64,000 nucleotides of DNA from Candidatus Leptovillus gracilis (lineage in GTDB: Bacteria; Chloroflexota; Anaerolineae; Promineifilales; Promineifilaceae), in assembly GCA_016716065.1 (NCBI GenBank), contig JADJXA010000013.1, positions 1-64,000 of the forward strand, written 5' to 3'. Below are positions 52,101 through 59,123 of this stretch, one piece after another. The notes below the pieces were generated by a model, which was given only the letters and a program-made list of their open reading frames with translations, did not search any database and had not been told where the DNA came from. Positions within the stretch are counted from its first letter, which is position 1; each line of letters begins with the position of its first letter. The translations under genes were made by a program, and so were the position numbers.

Positions 52101-52208
52101 GCCGCTGACGCCGGTGAGGACAACCAGTTGGTTGCGCGGGATGCGCACATCTATGTGCTTGAGGTTGTGCTGTTGTGCGCCACGAATGTAGATGATATCG
52201 GGTTCCAT
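49188..52208 (-). CDS. uvrA: UvrA excinuclease subunit with a repeat-derived insertion
   Basis: 1,006 residues, about 50 more than most UvrA. Two ABC cassettes: GVSGSGKSSLAFD near 35 and a second GVSGSGKSSL near 690; zinc fingers CPHCG and CEAC...CREC; ABC signatures SLSGGEGQRIRLA and TLSGGEAQRIKLA. Damage recognition in nucleotide excision repair. Residues ~458-502 (AVNREPYALNGTRNTENGLR and beyond) come from a CCGTATGCCG/CGGAATACGG array. Operator and extended -10 upstream. Confidence 0.95.
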   Translation of the reverse strand: MEPDIIYIRGAQQHNLKHIDVRIPRNQLVVLTGVSGSGKSSLAFDTIYAEGQRRYVESLSAYARQFLGQMEKPKVDHISGLSPAIAIEQKAVSKNPRSTVGTVTEVMDYLRVLYARIGLAHCPQCGRAVQPQTAQMIADQLAALPAGSRFQLLAPIARNRKGAHLEALTQARQDGYTRARVNGEMVDLSGALPKLDKKAKHTIELVIDRLQTPAAADESFLPRLVDSVETTLRAGDGLLIADLGGEELLLSEHNACPHCGISFPELSPQLFSFNSPLGMCPDCQGIGTQMQVDPDLIVEDETLSIMDGALRWYGNVRKKKNRWQTTQLESIAEHYGIDLDTPWRELPQSFRDVLFDGSGDEVVHIKYEAEGNDAQWTGETKRPLKGIIANIYRLFRQTSSEYTRAFYASFMSQRPCPTCQGTRLRPEARAVTVGGQSITEVGRMAIDEAYEWVVSLAVGREPYTVSRMPYAVNREPYALNGTRNTENGLRNTDYGSRKTEHPSLTSQQFEIAEEVLKEIRDRLQFMLNVGLHYLTLDRAAPSLSGGEGQRIRLASQIGCGLVGVLYILDEPSIGLHARDNRALIETLHQLRDMGNTVLVVEHDEETMRDADWLIDLGPGAGVKGGEVIAAGTPPQVMADPNSLTGRYLSGVLQVSSPNGHGGQHPTRRIPTNGSIELLGARLHNLKNVDARFPLGTMICVTGVSGSGKSSLIAETLEPALARALNNAQTTPGPYARLSGLEHLDKVINITQDPIGRTPRSNPATYVKLFDEIRTVFANTPEAKLRGYKNGRFSFNVKGGRCEACQGYGLRKVEMHFLADVWVMCRECYGGRYNRETLAVTFKGKTIADVLDMDVQEALELFANHPKITRMLQTLHDVGLDYVKLGQSALTLSGGEAQRIKLAKELSRVATGRTVYILDEPTTGLHFADIQKLLDVLHQLVDAGNTVIVTEHNLDVIKTADYLIDLGPEGGDGGGQIIAQGTPEEVAQVETSYTGQFLRAMLALASQ
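50700..50835. repeat. CCGTATTCCG-type array inside uvrA
   Basis: First half (minus strand) of CCGTATGCCGTAT and CCGTGAG units, second half of CGGAACACGG, CGGAATACGG, CGGACTACGG units: an inverted array of ~130 bp kept in frame in uvrA. Translates to REPY, RNTENG, RNTDYG and KTEH, similar to TEHGIRNT in trpE. Confidence 0.8.
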
Positions 52209-52253
52209 AGTTTTTCCGCAATCAGTGATCAGAATTCCGCTGTGATATTATGT

Positions 52254-52265
52254 GAACATGTGTTC
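52254..52265. promoter_or_regulatory. LexA-type operator before uvrA
   Basis: GAACATGTGTTC matches GAAC-N4-GTTC, the LexA box of Gram-positive-type SOS systems. It lies 15-26 bp after the -10, overlapping the start of the transcript, a good repressor position. Confidence 0.7.
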
Positions 52266-52279
52266 TATTACACACAAAC

Positions 52280-52285
52280 ATTATA
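52280..52285 (-). promoter_or_regulatory. Extended -10 promoter of uvrA
   Basis: TATGCTATAAT on the minus strand (TG-n-TATAAT); -35 not clear. Confidence 0.65.
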
Positions 52286-52327
52286 GCATACATGGGGCAC
52301 GGCCGTTACCCCAAACATGCCCATCAT

Positions 52328-52361
52328 AAAAAGAAATCCTGACAACTTGTGTCAGGATTTC
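52328..52361 (-). terminator. Terminator of pgi
   Basis: GAAATCCTGACA-CAAGT-TGTCAGGATTTC followed by TTTTT on the minus strand. Confidence 0.85.
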
Positions 52362-52415
52362 AACTCTTGTTGTTGAATTAGAGTGCAGGCGAGACGCCCG
52401 CGCTCCCAGCCGTGA

Positions 52416-54056
52416 TCAGCGCATGGTTTTGTAGGCGTTGATCAGCCCATTGGTCGAAGCGTCATGGGCCGACACCGGGGCCACGCCGCGCAGTTCGGGC
52501 AAAATTGCTTTGGCCAGCACCTTGCCCAACTCTACCCCCATCTGATCAAACGAATTCACATCCCAGATGACGCCCTGGGTGAAAATTTTGTGTTCGTAGA
52601 AGGCGATGAGTGTGCCCAACGTTTCTGGCGTCAGTTTTCTAAACAGCAAGGCGTTCGACGGCCGATTGCCGGCAAACGTCTTGGCGGCCACCAACATCTC
52701 TAGCTCTGCCTGGCTGAGATTGCTGTTGGCTAATTCGGCGCGGACTTCAACGGCCGTTTTGCCTTTCATCAGCGCTTCTGGTTGGGCGAAAAAGTTAGAC
52801 AGCAGCAGGGTATGATGGTCGCCCAGCGGGTTGTGGCTCTGCGCCGCGGCGAGAAAATCGCAGGGGATCAACTTTGTGCCCTGATGAATAAGCTGGTAAA
52901 AAGCGTGCTGCCCATTGGTCCCTGGCTGGCCCCAAATCACCGGCCCGGTGGAATAATCTACCGGCTTACCGGCCCGCGTCACACTTTTGCCGTTGGATTC
53001 CATGTCTCCCTGCTGGAAATAGGCCGGGAAGTATTGCAGGTATTGGTCGTAGGGCAAAATGGCGTGGGATTCCGCGCCGAAGAAGTTGTTGTACCACACG
53101 CCCAACAAGGCCATGATGATCGGGATGTTGTGGGCAAACGGCGCGGTGCGAAAATGCTCGTCGGCGTGGTGCGCGCCGGCCAACAAAGCCGCAAAATTGT
53201 CGAAGCCGACGGCCAGGGCGATGGACAAGCCGATAGCCGACCACAAAGAGTAGCGCCCACCGACCCAATCCCAGAACTCGAACATGTTGTCGGGGTCAAT
53301 GCCAAAGGCGGCGACGGCCGTCTCATTGGTAGACAGGGCGACAAAATGTTGGGCAACGGCCGTTTCCTCCCCTATCGCCCGCAGAAACCATTGCCGCGCT
53401 GTATGGGCGTTGGTCATCGTCTCCTGCGTGGTGAAGGTCTTGGAGGCAATGAGAAACAGCGTCGTCTCCGGCTGCACCTGGCGCAGCGCCTCGGCGATGT
53501 CTGTGCCGTCCACGTTAGAGACAAAATGGGCGCGCAGGTCGCGCCGGGTATACGGCTTCAGCGCCTCCACCACCATTTTTGGCCCCAGGTCGGAGCCGCC
53601 AATGCCGATGTTGACAATATCGGTGATGGGCAAACCGGTGCAGCCGCGCCAGTAGCCGGAGCGCACTGCTTCGCTAAACCGCTCCATTTTAGCCAACACA
53701 CGGTTCACTTCGGGCATGACATCACGGCCGTCTACCAGAATTGGCCGATTGGAACGGTTACGCAAAGCCACGTGCAGCACGGCGCGCCCTTCGGTATTGT
53801 TGATTTTTTCGCCGCTGAACATCGCTTCAATCCGCTCGGCCAACCCGGACTGTTCGGCCAAAGCCAGCAAATGAACCAGGGTTTCCTCGGTGATGCGATT
53901 TTTGGAATAATCGAACAACATATCGCCAAAGCGCAATGAAAATTTGTCGAACCGGGTCGGATCGGCGGCAAACAGGTCACGCATGTGAACGGCCGTCATC
54001 TTCTTATAATCGTCTAGCAGAGCTTGCCAGGCGGCAGACTTGGTAAGTGTAGACAC
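52416..54056 (-). CDS. pgi: Glucose-6-phosphate isomerase
   Basis: 546 residues from GTG 54056, six bases after AAGGAG. Glycolysis and gluconeogenesis. Motifs NIGIGGSDLGP, FLIASKTFTTQET, GGRYSLWSAIG, ESNGKS and QHAFYQLIHQGTKLIPCDF. Single gene with its own terminator, divergent from the YitT gene. Confidence 0.97.
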   Translation of the reverse strand: MSTLTKSAAWQALLDDYKKMTAVHMRDLFAADPTRFDKFSLRFGDMLFDYSKNRITEETLVHLLALAEQSGLAERIEAMFSGEKINNTEGRAVLHVALRNRSNRPILVDGRDVMPEVNRVLAKMERFSEAVRSGYWRGCTGLPITDIVNIGIGGSDLGPKMVVEALKPYTRRDLRAHFVSNVDGTDIAEALRQVQPETTLFLIASKTFTTQETMTNAHTARQWFLRAIGEETAVAQHFVALSTNETAVAAFGIDPDNMFEFWDWVGGRYSLWSAIGLSIALAVGFDNFAALLAGAHHADEHFRTAPFAHNIPIIMALLGVWYNNFFGAESHAILPYDQYLQYFPAYFQQGDMESNGKSVTRAGKPVDYSTGPVIWGQPGTNGQHAFYQLIHQGTKLIPCDFLAAAQSHNPLGDHHTLLLSNFFAQPEALMKGKTAVEVRAELANSNLSQAELEMLVAAKTFAGNRPSNALLFRKLTPETLGTLIAFYEHKIFTQGVIWDVNSFDQMGVELGKVLAKAILPELRGVAPVSAHDASTNGLINAYKTMR

Positions 54057-54067
54057 AGGTTACTCCT

Positions 54068-54110
54068 TTCAATCGTCAATCACCAATCGCAAATCGTAAA
54101 TCGCCAACAT
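54068..54110. repeat. CAATCGTCAATCACC-type short-repeat array
   Basis: AATCGTC, AATCACC, AATCGC, AAATCGTA, AATCGCC in tandem, reverse of the array at 2,564, directly before the pgi ribosome site. Confidence 0.65.
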
Positions 54111-54255
54111 TGGTCGTAAAATCGCCCATTTCGGATTCTACCGGAAATCGTGTGGATAGGTAATAAACTGGGTGTAAAGATACAGCGATACGAGAGGACA
54201 TCACTTCAGCCAACTCCTCTATCTCTATACTCTAAAACTCAAGCAAGGAATACAA

Positions 54256-55182
54256 ATGACAAAAACAGAGTTTTTTAAGTTAACCAAGAAACGCTGGCGC
54301 AGCAGCAAAAGAGTGCTGCGGCGCGAAATTCCCCGTTTCATAATTTTGGTGATCGGCACGGCCGTTATTGCCATCGGCTACGTCTTATTTCAGATCCCCA
54401 ACCAGATTGTCGCCGGTGGACTCAGCGGCATCGGCATCATCGTCAACTCCTTCACCGGCTGGCCGCTGGGCCTGATGTATTGGGTGATGAACATCCCCAT
54501 GCTCATATTAGGCTTTCTTTACCTCGGCCGGTGGGCGTTCCTCATCCGCACACTGTTTGCCGTCACCATTTTTTCATTTTTGGTGGATTGGTTGCAAGTT
54601 TTTTTGCCAACCGTCGTTTCGCCTTACCCCATCTCCAACGATTTGCTGCTGAGTACCATCTATGGCGGCATCGTCGGCGGCATTGGCGCCGGACTGCTGT
54701 ATCGTGCTGGCGGCACGGTTGGCGGAACCAGCGTGATCGGCCGTATCTTACAGCAAAAGACCGGCCTGCCGCTCAGCCAATCTTATTTCTATGCCGATGG
54801 GACCATCATTCTGGCAGCCGGCATTGTGTTCGGCTGGGAAATTGCCCTGTATGGCTTGTTGATGATGTTTATCAACGGCATCGCCTCAGATTACATGCTG
54901 GAAGGCCCCAGCACCACGCGAGTCGCTACAATAATCACCAATCACCCAGAACCGGTGGCCAAAGCCATCATCCACCACCTGCATCGCGGCGCGAGTTATT
55001 GGCCAATAACCGGCGGCTACACCGGGGTAACGCGCTACATGATCACCTGTACCGTCTATCGCTCGCAGGTTGTTGACCTGAAGAACACCATTGCCGACAC
55101 CGACCCGGAAGCGTTTGTGACCATTGGCATCAGCCAGCACGCGCTGGGGCAAGGGTTTACGCCGCTCAAGCGTGAGATGTAA
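54256..55182 (+). CDS. YitT-family membrane protein
   Basis: 308 residues, AAGGAA before ATG. Five to six membrane helices: IAIGYVLFQIPNQIVAGGLSGIGIIVN, MYWVMNIPMLILGFLYLGRWAF, TIYGGIVGGIGAGLLYRAGGTVGGTSV. A C-terminal DUF2179 domain (RVATIITNHPEPVAKAIIHHLHRGASYWPITGGYTG) is cytoplasmic. Family function unknown. Confidence 0.9.
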   Translation: MTKTEFFKLTKKRWRSSKRVLRREIPRFIILVIGTAVIAIGYVLFQIPNQIVAGGLSGIGIIVNSFTGWPLGLMYWVMNIPMLILGFLYLGRWAFLIRTLFAVTIFSFLVDWLQVFLPTVVSPYPISNDLLLSTIYGGIVGGIGAGLLYRAGGTVGGTSVIGRILQQKTGLPLSQSYFYADGTIILAAGIVFGWEIALYGLLMMFINGIASDYMLEGPSTTRVATIITNHPEPVAKAIIHHLHRGASYWPITGGYTGVTRYMITCTVYRSQVVDLKNTIADTDPEAFVTIGISQHALGQGFTPLKREM

Positions 55183-55240
55183 TTCCATGAGCCACATGTA
55201 AGAAATCACCAGTTGCTACAGGCATAACGCCTGCCTATGG

Positions 55241-55246
55241 TACAAT
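55241..55246 (+). promoter_or_regulatory. Extended -10 promoter of the FKBP gene
   Basis: TGGTACAAT gives TG-n-TACAAT. Leader about 30 bases to the GTG start. Confidence 0.55.
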
Positions 55247-55283
55247 GCGCGGTCGGAGCTTATTAACTTTAAAAGGAGATTTT

Positions 55284-56612
55284 GTGAACGAGAAAAGATT
55301 GTCCCTTATGAGCATCATTGCCGTCCTGGCGATGGTATTTTTGCTGGCGGCTTGTGGTCCGGCTGTTCCTGCCGAGGATGCGGCGCAAGCCGATGCCACC
55401 GAGACCGGCGCAGTAACTGTTGCGGAAACGGCCGTCCCGCCCGCCGTTGACGATTCCGGCCTGGGTTTAACGGATGTCACCCAAAGGCAGCCGGAAGAAG
55501 TCGGCGCATACCTGGAACTGGGTGATGGCCTGGGGGCCTACGACATGGTGTTAGGCGATGGCGCCGCGCCGCAAGATGGCGACATTGTCACCACCAACTA
55601 TGTCATGTGGCTGCTGGCGGCTGAGGAAGGAGCCGTGCCCCAACTGCTGGACGATTCCGAAGCCACCGGCCAGCCATTGACCTTTGTCTTGGGCAGTGGG
55701 CAGGTTTTCCCCGGTTGGGAAACAGGCGTCGCCGACATGCAAATTGGCGGTCGTCGCCAACTGCTTGTCCCCCCGGAACTCGCCTTTGGCGCTGATGGCG
55801 GCGGCGTCTTCCCGCCGAATTCTTCCGTTATCCTACAAATCGAGCTGTTGAACGTCGAAGCGCCGCCACAGCCAGCAGACGTCACCGAAGCAGACTACAC
55901 CACCACTGATTCTGGTTTACAATTTGTTGACCTGGGAACTGGCAGCGGCGAACTGGTCGCCGAAACCGGTGATTCAGTGAATGTAGACTTTGTTCTGTGG
56001 GTAGCCGATGGTCTCCGTTACTTTACCGGTTCTTACCAGCAAGGCACGCCGTTCGATTTTAGCATCGGCAGCGGGCAGGTGTTCCCCGGTTGGGAGGAAG
56101 GCATGATCGGTATGCAGGTTGGCGGCAAGCGCCTGCTGCGCATCCCCGCTGATCTGGCGCTGGGCGAAGAAGGGTATGGCGAAGCCATCCCTCCCAACTC
56201 TGTGCTGCTGATGGAAGTGGTGCTGAACGATATTCGTAAGCCTGTAGTACAAACCGAAGTAGACGAAGCCGACTTCACCACCACCGACAGCGGCCTGAAA
56301 TACTTTGACATCGTTGAAGGTACTGGCGCAGCACCAGAGACCGGCCAAACGGCCGTTGTCCATTACACCGGCTGGCTGGAAGATGGAACCCAATTCGACA
56401 GCTCGGTGGACCGCGGCACACCCTTTGAATTTGTCCTGGGGACCGGCGGTGTCATTACCGGTTGGGACGAAGGCGTGGCTACCATGCGCGTCGGCGGCAA
56501 GCGCCAACTAATCATCCCGCCCGATTTGGGTTATGGCGCGGCCGGTTCTGGCTCGGTCATTCCGCCCAACGCCACCCTGATTTTTGAAGTGGAACTACTG
56601 GACCTGAAATAA
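55284..56612 (+). CDS. Lipoprotein with three FKBP-type peptidyl-prolyl isomerase domains
   Basis: 442 residues from GTG 55284 (AAGGAG six bases upstream). Signal peptide with lipobox FLLAAC. Three FKBP domains at about 85-195, 205-330 and 335-442. Only the third has the canonical VHYTGWLEDGTQFDSS, VITGWDEGV and RQLIIPPDLGYG; the first two show TNYVMWLLAAEEG and VDFVLWVADG, with changes at active-site positions. The third alone is likely active; the others may bind clients. Extracytoplasmic folding factor. Ended by a 14-bp terminator. Confidence 0.93.
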   Translation: MNEKRLSLMSIIAVLAMVFLLAACGPAVPAEDAAQADATETGAVTVAETAVPPAVDDSGLGLTDVTQRQPEEVGAYLELGDGLGAYDMVLGDGAAPQDGDIVTTNYVMWLLAAEEGAVPQLLDDSEATGQPLTFVLGSGQVFPGWETGVADMQIGGRRQLLVPPELAFGADGGGVFPPNSSVILQIELLNVEAPPQPADVTEADYTTTDSGLQFVDLGTGSGELVAETGDSVNVDFVLWVADGLRYFTGSYQQGTPFDFSIGSGQVFPGWEEGMIGMQVGGKRLLRIPADLALGEEGYGEAIPPNSVLLMEVVLNDIRKPVVQTEVDEADFTTTDSGLKYFDIVEGTGAAPETGQTAVVHYTGWLEDGTQFDSSVDRGTPFEFVLGTGGVITGWDEGVATMRVGGKRQLIIPPDLGYGAAGSGSVIPPNATLIFEVELLDLK

Positions 56613-56626
56613 GCCTGAACAGGCAG

Positions 56627-56664
56627 CATAGGAGATTGGCTGTAGCGCCAATCTCCTATGTTTT
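56627..56664 (+). terminator. Terminator of the FKBP gene
   Basis: CATAGGAGATTGGC and GCCAATCTCCTATG around TGTAGC, then TTTT. Confidence 0.9.
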
Positions 56665-56702
56665 ACTGGGTCTCTGATAAATTCTGTGGTTGCCGTATGG
56701 AC

Positions 56703-56785
56703 GCCCCCCTCCCTAACCCTCCCCCTTTGGGGGGAGGGGGCCGGTTCCCTCTCCCTTTGGGAGAGGGTTGGGGAGAGGGGTTTGC
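56703..56785. repeat. CCCTCTCCCTTTGGGAGAGGG-type hairpin pair
   Basis: CCCTCCCCCTTTGGGGGGAGGG variant followed by a CCCTCTCCCTTTGGGAGAGGG variant, each a short hairpin with TTTGGG loop. Dispersed repeat type seen in many genomes. Confidence 0.7.
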
Positions 56786-56811
56786 CAATTGAAACCCCTC
56801 CATCCTTGCCT

Positions 56812-56852
56812 TATAATCTCAGATGACAATCCACTGCGGATGGAGTAAATGA
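56812..56852 (+). promoter_or_regulatory. TATAAT and short upstream frames before the 56,857 gene
   Basis: TATAAT (56,812-56,817), five bases, then a nine-codon frame (56,823-56,852). Its TGA overlaps a three-codon ATG frame whose TGA overlaps the TTG start of the 56,857 gene. Possible translational relay. Confidence 0.3.
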
Positions 56853-56856
56853 ACCC

Positions 56857-57228
56857 TTGACGGAAACACGTACCCAACACCCCCAATTCGTCCACCCGAT
56901 TGAAAGAGAATTTGCCCGGATTTTGGATTATTATGGCATTCGCTGGCAGTATGAACCGACCACCTTTCCGTTGGAATGGGACGAGAACGGCCGTGTCATC
57001 ACCGCCTTTGCGCCTGATTTTTACCTGCCAGACGAAGACCGCTACATCGAACTGACCACCATGCGCCCCAAGCTCGTTACCATCAAAAACCGTAAACTGC
57101 GCCGGATGCAGGAGCTGTATCCAGAGGTCAACATCACCCTGCTCAAACGCAGCGACCTGCGCGATATGATGATCAAATACGGCATCGAAGACCACGCCGC
57201 CGAAATCATGGGCACGGAGGCCCAATAA
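56857..57228 (+). CDS. Small PD-(D/E)XK-like protein
   Basis: 123 residues from TTG 56857, the only start in frame (TGA at 56,824-56,826); GGAG is 11 bases upstream. RILDYYGIRWQYEPTTF, then APDFYLPDED, RYIELTT, then basic helix KNRKLRRMQELYP. The PDF...E pattern is that of PD-(D/E)XK nucleases, but the usual Lys after E is Thr-Thr, so catalysis is uncertain. Followed by hpt seven bases later, so co-expressed. Confidence 0.6.
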   Translation: MTETRTQHPQFVHPIEREFARILDYYGIRWQYEPTTFPLEWDENGRVITAFAPDFYLPDEDRYIELTTMRPKLVTIKNRKLRRMQELYPEVNITLLKRSDLRDMMIKYGIEDHAAEIMGTEAQ

Positions 57229-57235
57229 ACGCCCC

Positions 57236-57820
57236 ATGACCCGCTTTTTCCCCCCCGAAGCATACGGCGAACTCAACGACAGCATCAGTCAGGTGCTGTT
57301 TAGCGAAGAGACTATCCAGGCCAAAGTGCTGGAACTGGGGCAGGCCATTTCCCGCGACTATGAAGGCTGCCATCCTATCCTGGTCGGCGTCTTGAAAGGC
57401 GTGTTTCCCTTCATGTCAGACTTGCTGCGGGCCATCACCCTGCCCGTAGAAGTAGATTTTATGGCGATTGCCAGCTATTCCGTCGAAGCGCGCGACAAAG
57501 GGTATGTGCGGCTGCAAAAAGACCTGGATGAATCCATCGCCGGGCGGCACGTTTTGTTTGTGGAAGACGTGGTGGACACCGGCCTGACGCTGAACTACTT
57601 GCTGGGCAATTTACGCGCCCGCCAGCCGGCCAGCCTGAAAGTGTGCGCCCTATTCAGCAAAGGACGGCGGCGGCTTATTTCAGTGCCCCTGCAATACAAA
57701 GGCTTCGATTTGCCAGACAAATTTGTGGTGGGCTACGGCCTGGATTACCGCGAACTATACCGCAATCTGCCCTTTGTTGGGCTGCTCAAACCAACCGTCT
57801 TTGCCCCCAATGGGCATTGA
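57236..57820 (+). CDS. hpt: Hypoxanthine phosphoribosyltransferase
   Basis: 194 residues. PRPP-binding loop VLFVEDVVDTGLTL; LVGVLKGVFPFMSDL near residue 50; VGYGLDYRELYRNLP near the end. Salvages hypoxanthine/guanine. Coupled to the preceding PD-(D/E)XK-like gene (7 bp). No own ribosome site. Confidence 0.95.
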   Translation: MTRFFPPEAYGELNDSISQVLFSEETIQAKVLELGQAISRDYEGCHPILVGVLKGVFPFMSDLLRAITLPVEVDFMAIASYSVEARDKGYVRLQKDLDESIAGRHVLFVEDVVDTGLTLNYLLGNLRARQPASLKVCALFSKGRRRLISVPLQYKGFDLPDKFVVGYGLDYRELYRNLPFVGLLKPTVFAPNGH

Positions 57821-57862
57821 TGCGCCTGCCCCTTTCGCTATTCAAACTCACCCATTTCCTGC

Positions 57863-57868
57863 TATACT
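57863..57868 (+). promoter_or_regulatory. Extended -10 promoter of ychF
   Basis: TGCTATACT; leader about 100 bases containing GGATTGC heptamers. Confidence 0.5.
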
Positions 57869-57885
57869 CCCGTCGTTGAAGCACC

Positions 57886-57941
57886 GTATTCGGATTGCGG
57901 ATTGCGGATTTCGGATTGCGGATTGCGGATTACACATAAGA
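57886..57941. repeat. GGATTGC heptamer array
   Basis: About six copies of CGGATTG/CGGATTT in tandem in the hpt-ychF gap. Confidence 0.75.
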
Positions 57942-57975
57942 CGCACAACTCAACTACCAACTCAGGAGTCTTTTT

Positions 57976-59067
57976 ATGAAACTCGGCATTATTGGCCTGC
58001 CCAGTTCCGGCAAAACAACCATTTTTAACGCCCTTACCAAAGGCAACGCCCCCACCGGTCAGAGCATGGGCGGCCGTTTCGATGTGTTAACGGCCGTCGT
58101 AGACGTCCTCGATCCCCGCGTAGACATCCTCAGCGCCATGTTCAAACCGAAAAAAACCACCTACGCCCGCATCACCTACTCCGATGTGGCCGGGCTGCAA
58201 AAAAGCGGCGATGAAGGGACCGCCCTCAGCGGCCAACTGCTCAACCACCTATCTGGGCTGGACGGTTTTGTCCACGTGGTGCGCGCCTTTAGCAGCGACC
58301 TGGTTCCGCACGCCGACGGCCGTGTGGATGCCGCCCGTGATCTGGAAGCGCTGGACACCGAATTTTTGCTCAGCGATTTGAGTACAGTGGAAAAGAAGCT
58401 CTTCAAGCTGCACGAAGGGCTGACCAAAGGGGCATTCAAAGAGAACAAAGCCGCAGCTCAGGCCGAAGCCTCCCTGTTTGAGCAAATGAACGAGGCGCTG
58501 TCGGCGGAACGGCCGCTGCGCGACCTGGACCTGGACGAAGAACAGCTCAAATCGCTGCGCGGCTACGGCCTGCTCACCCTCAAACCCACCCTGGTCGTCG
58601 TCAACATCGGCGACGACCAGGACGAAATCGCCCTGACCTACAACCACCGGCACAGCCTCGTCACCAACCTACGCGGCAAGTTGGAGATGGAGCTGGCCCA
58701 ACTCAGCGCCGAAGGCGACGAGGAGTCGCTGGCGATGTTCATGGACGAATACAGCGTCACCGAACTCAGCCTGGACAAAATCATCCGCCTCAGTTACGAC
58801 CTGATGGGCCTGCAATCCTTCTTCACCGTCGGCGAAGACGAAGTGCGGGCGTGGACGGTGGAACGGGGGGCAACGGCCGTAACCGCCGCCGGCTCCATCC
58901 ACACCGACCTCGCCAAAGGCTTCATCCGCGCCGAAACCATCCTCTACGACGATCTCATCGCCCTCGGTGGCATGGCCCAGGCCCGCGCCGCCGGCAAACT
59001 GCGCCAAGAAGGCAAAACCTACGTCATGCAAGACGGCGACATTATCAACGTCAAATTTAACATCTAG
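57976..59067 (+). CDS. ychF: YchF/OLA1-family GTPase-ATPase
   Basis: 363 residues (AGGAG nine bases upstream). Walker A GLPSSGKTTIFNAL, G3-like DVAGLQKSG, helical insertion, and C-terminal TGS domain (LGLQSFFTVGEDEVRAWTVERG... DGDIINVKFNI). Prefers ATP in the family, associates with ribosomes. Its stop is followed five bases later by a CCGTAAACCG array. Confidence 0.92.
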   Translation: MKLGIIGLPSSGKTTIFNALTKGNAPTGQSMGGRFDVLTAVVDVLDPRVDILSAMFKPKKTTYARITYSDVAGLQKSGDEGTALSGQLLNHLSGLDGFVHVVRAFSSDLVPHADGRVDAARDLEALDTEFLLSDLSTVEKKLFKLHEGLTKGAFKENKAAAQAEASLFEQMNEALSAERPLRDLDLDEEQLKSLRGYGLLTLKPTLVVVNIGDDQDEIALTYNHRHSLVTNLRGKLEMELAQLSAEGDEESLAMFMDEYSVTELSLDKIIRLSYDLMGLQSFFTVGEDEVRAWTVERGATAVTAAGSIHTDLAKGFIRAETILYDDLIALGGMAQARAAGKLRQEGKTYVMQDGDIINVKFNI

Positions 59068-59071
59068 GCTC

Positions 59072-59118
59072 GGTAGGCCGTAAACCGTAAGCCGTTCACG
59101 GAACACGGAACACCAACA
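59072..59118. repeat. CCGTAAACCG/CACGGAACACGG short inverted array
   Basis: GGCCGTAAACCGTAAGCCGT then TCACGGAACACGGAACAC. Same architecture as the uvrA array, right before the kinase start. Confidence 0.65.
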
Positions 59119-59123
59119 TCAAC

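Noticed and set aside
52380..52400. GCAGGCGAGACGCCCGCGC as a miniature element end
   Set aside because: It is a short common GC-rich inverted sequence without the CAGCARTTCTCA end or a target duplication.
56703..56785. The CCCTCTCCC hairpins as a terminator
   Set aside because: No T-run follows, and a proper terminator already lies at 56,627-56,664. They are better seen as dispersed repeats.
57886..57941. GGATTGC array as a CRISPR
   Set aside because: Units are seven bases with no spacers.
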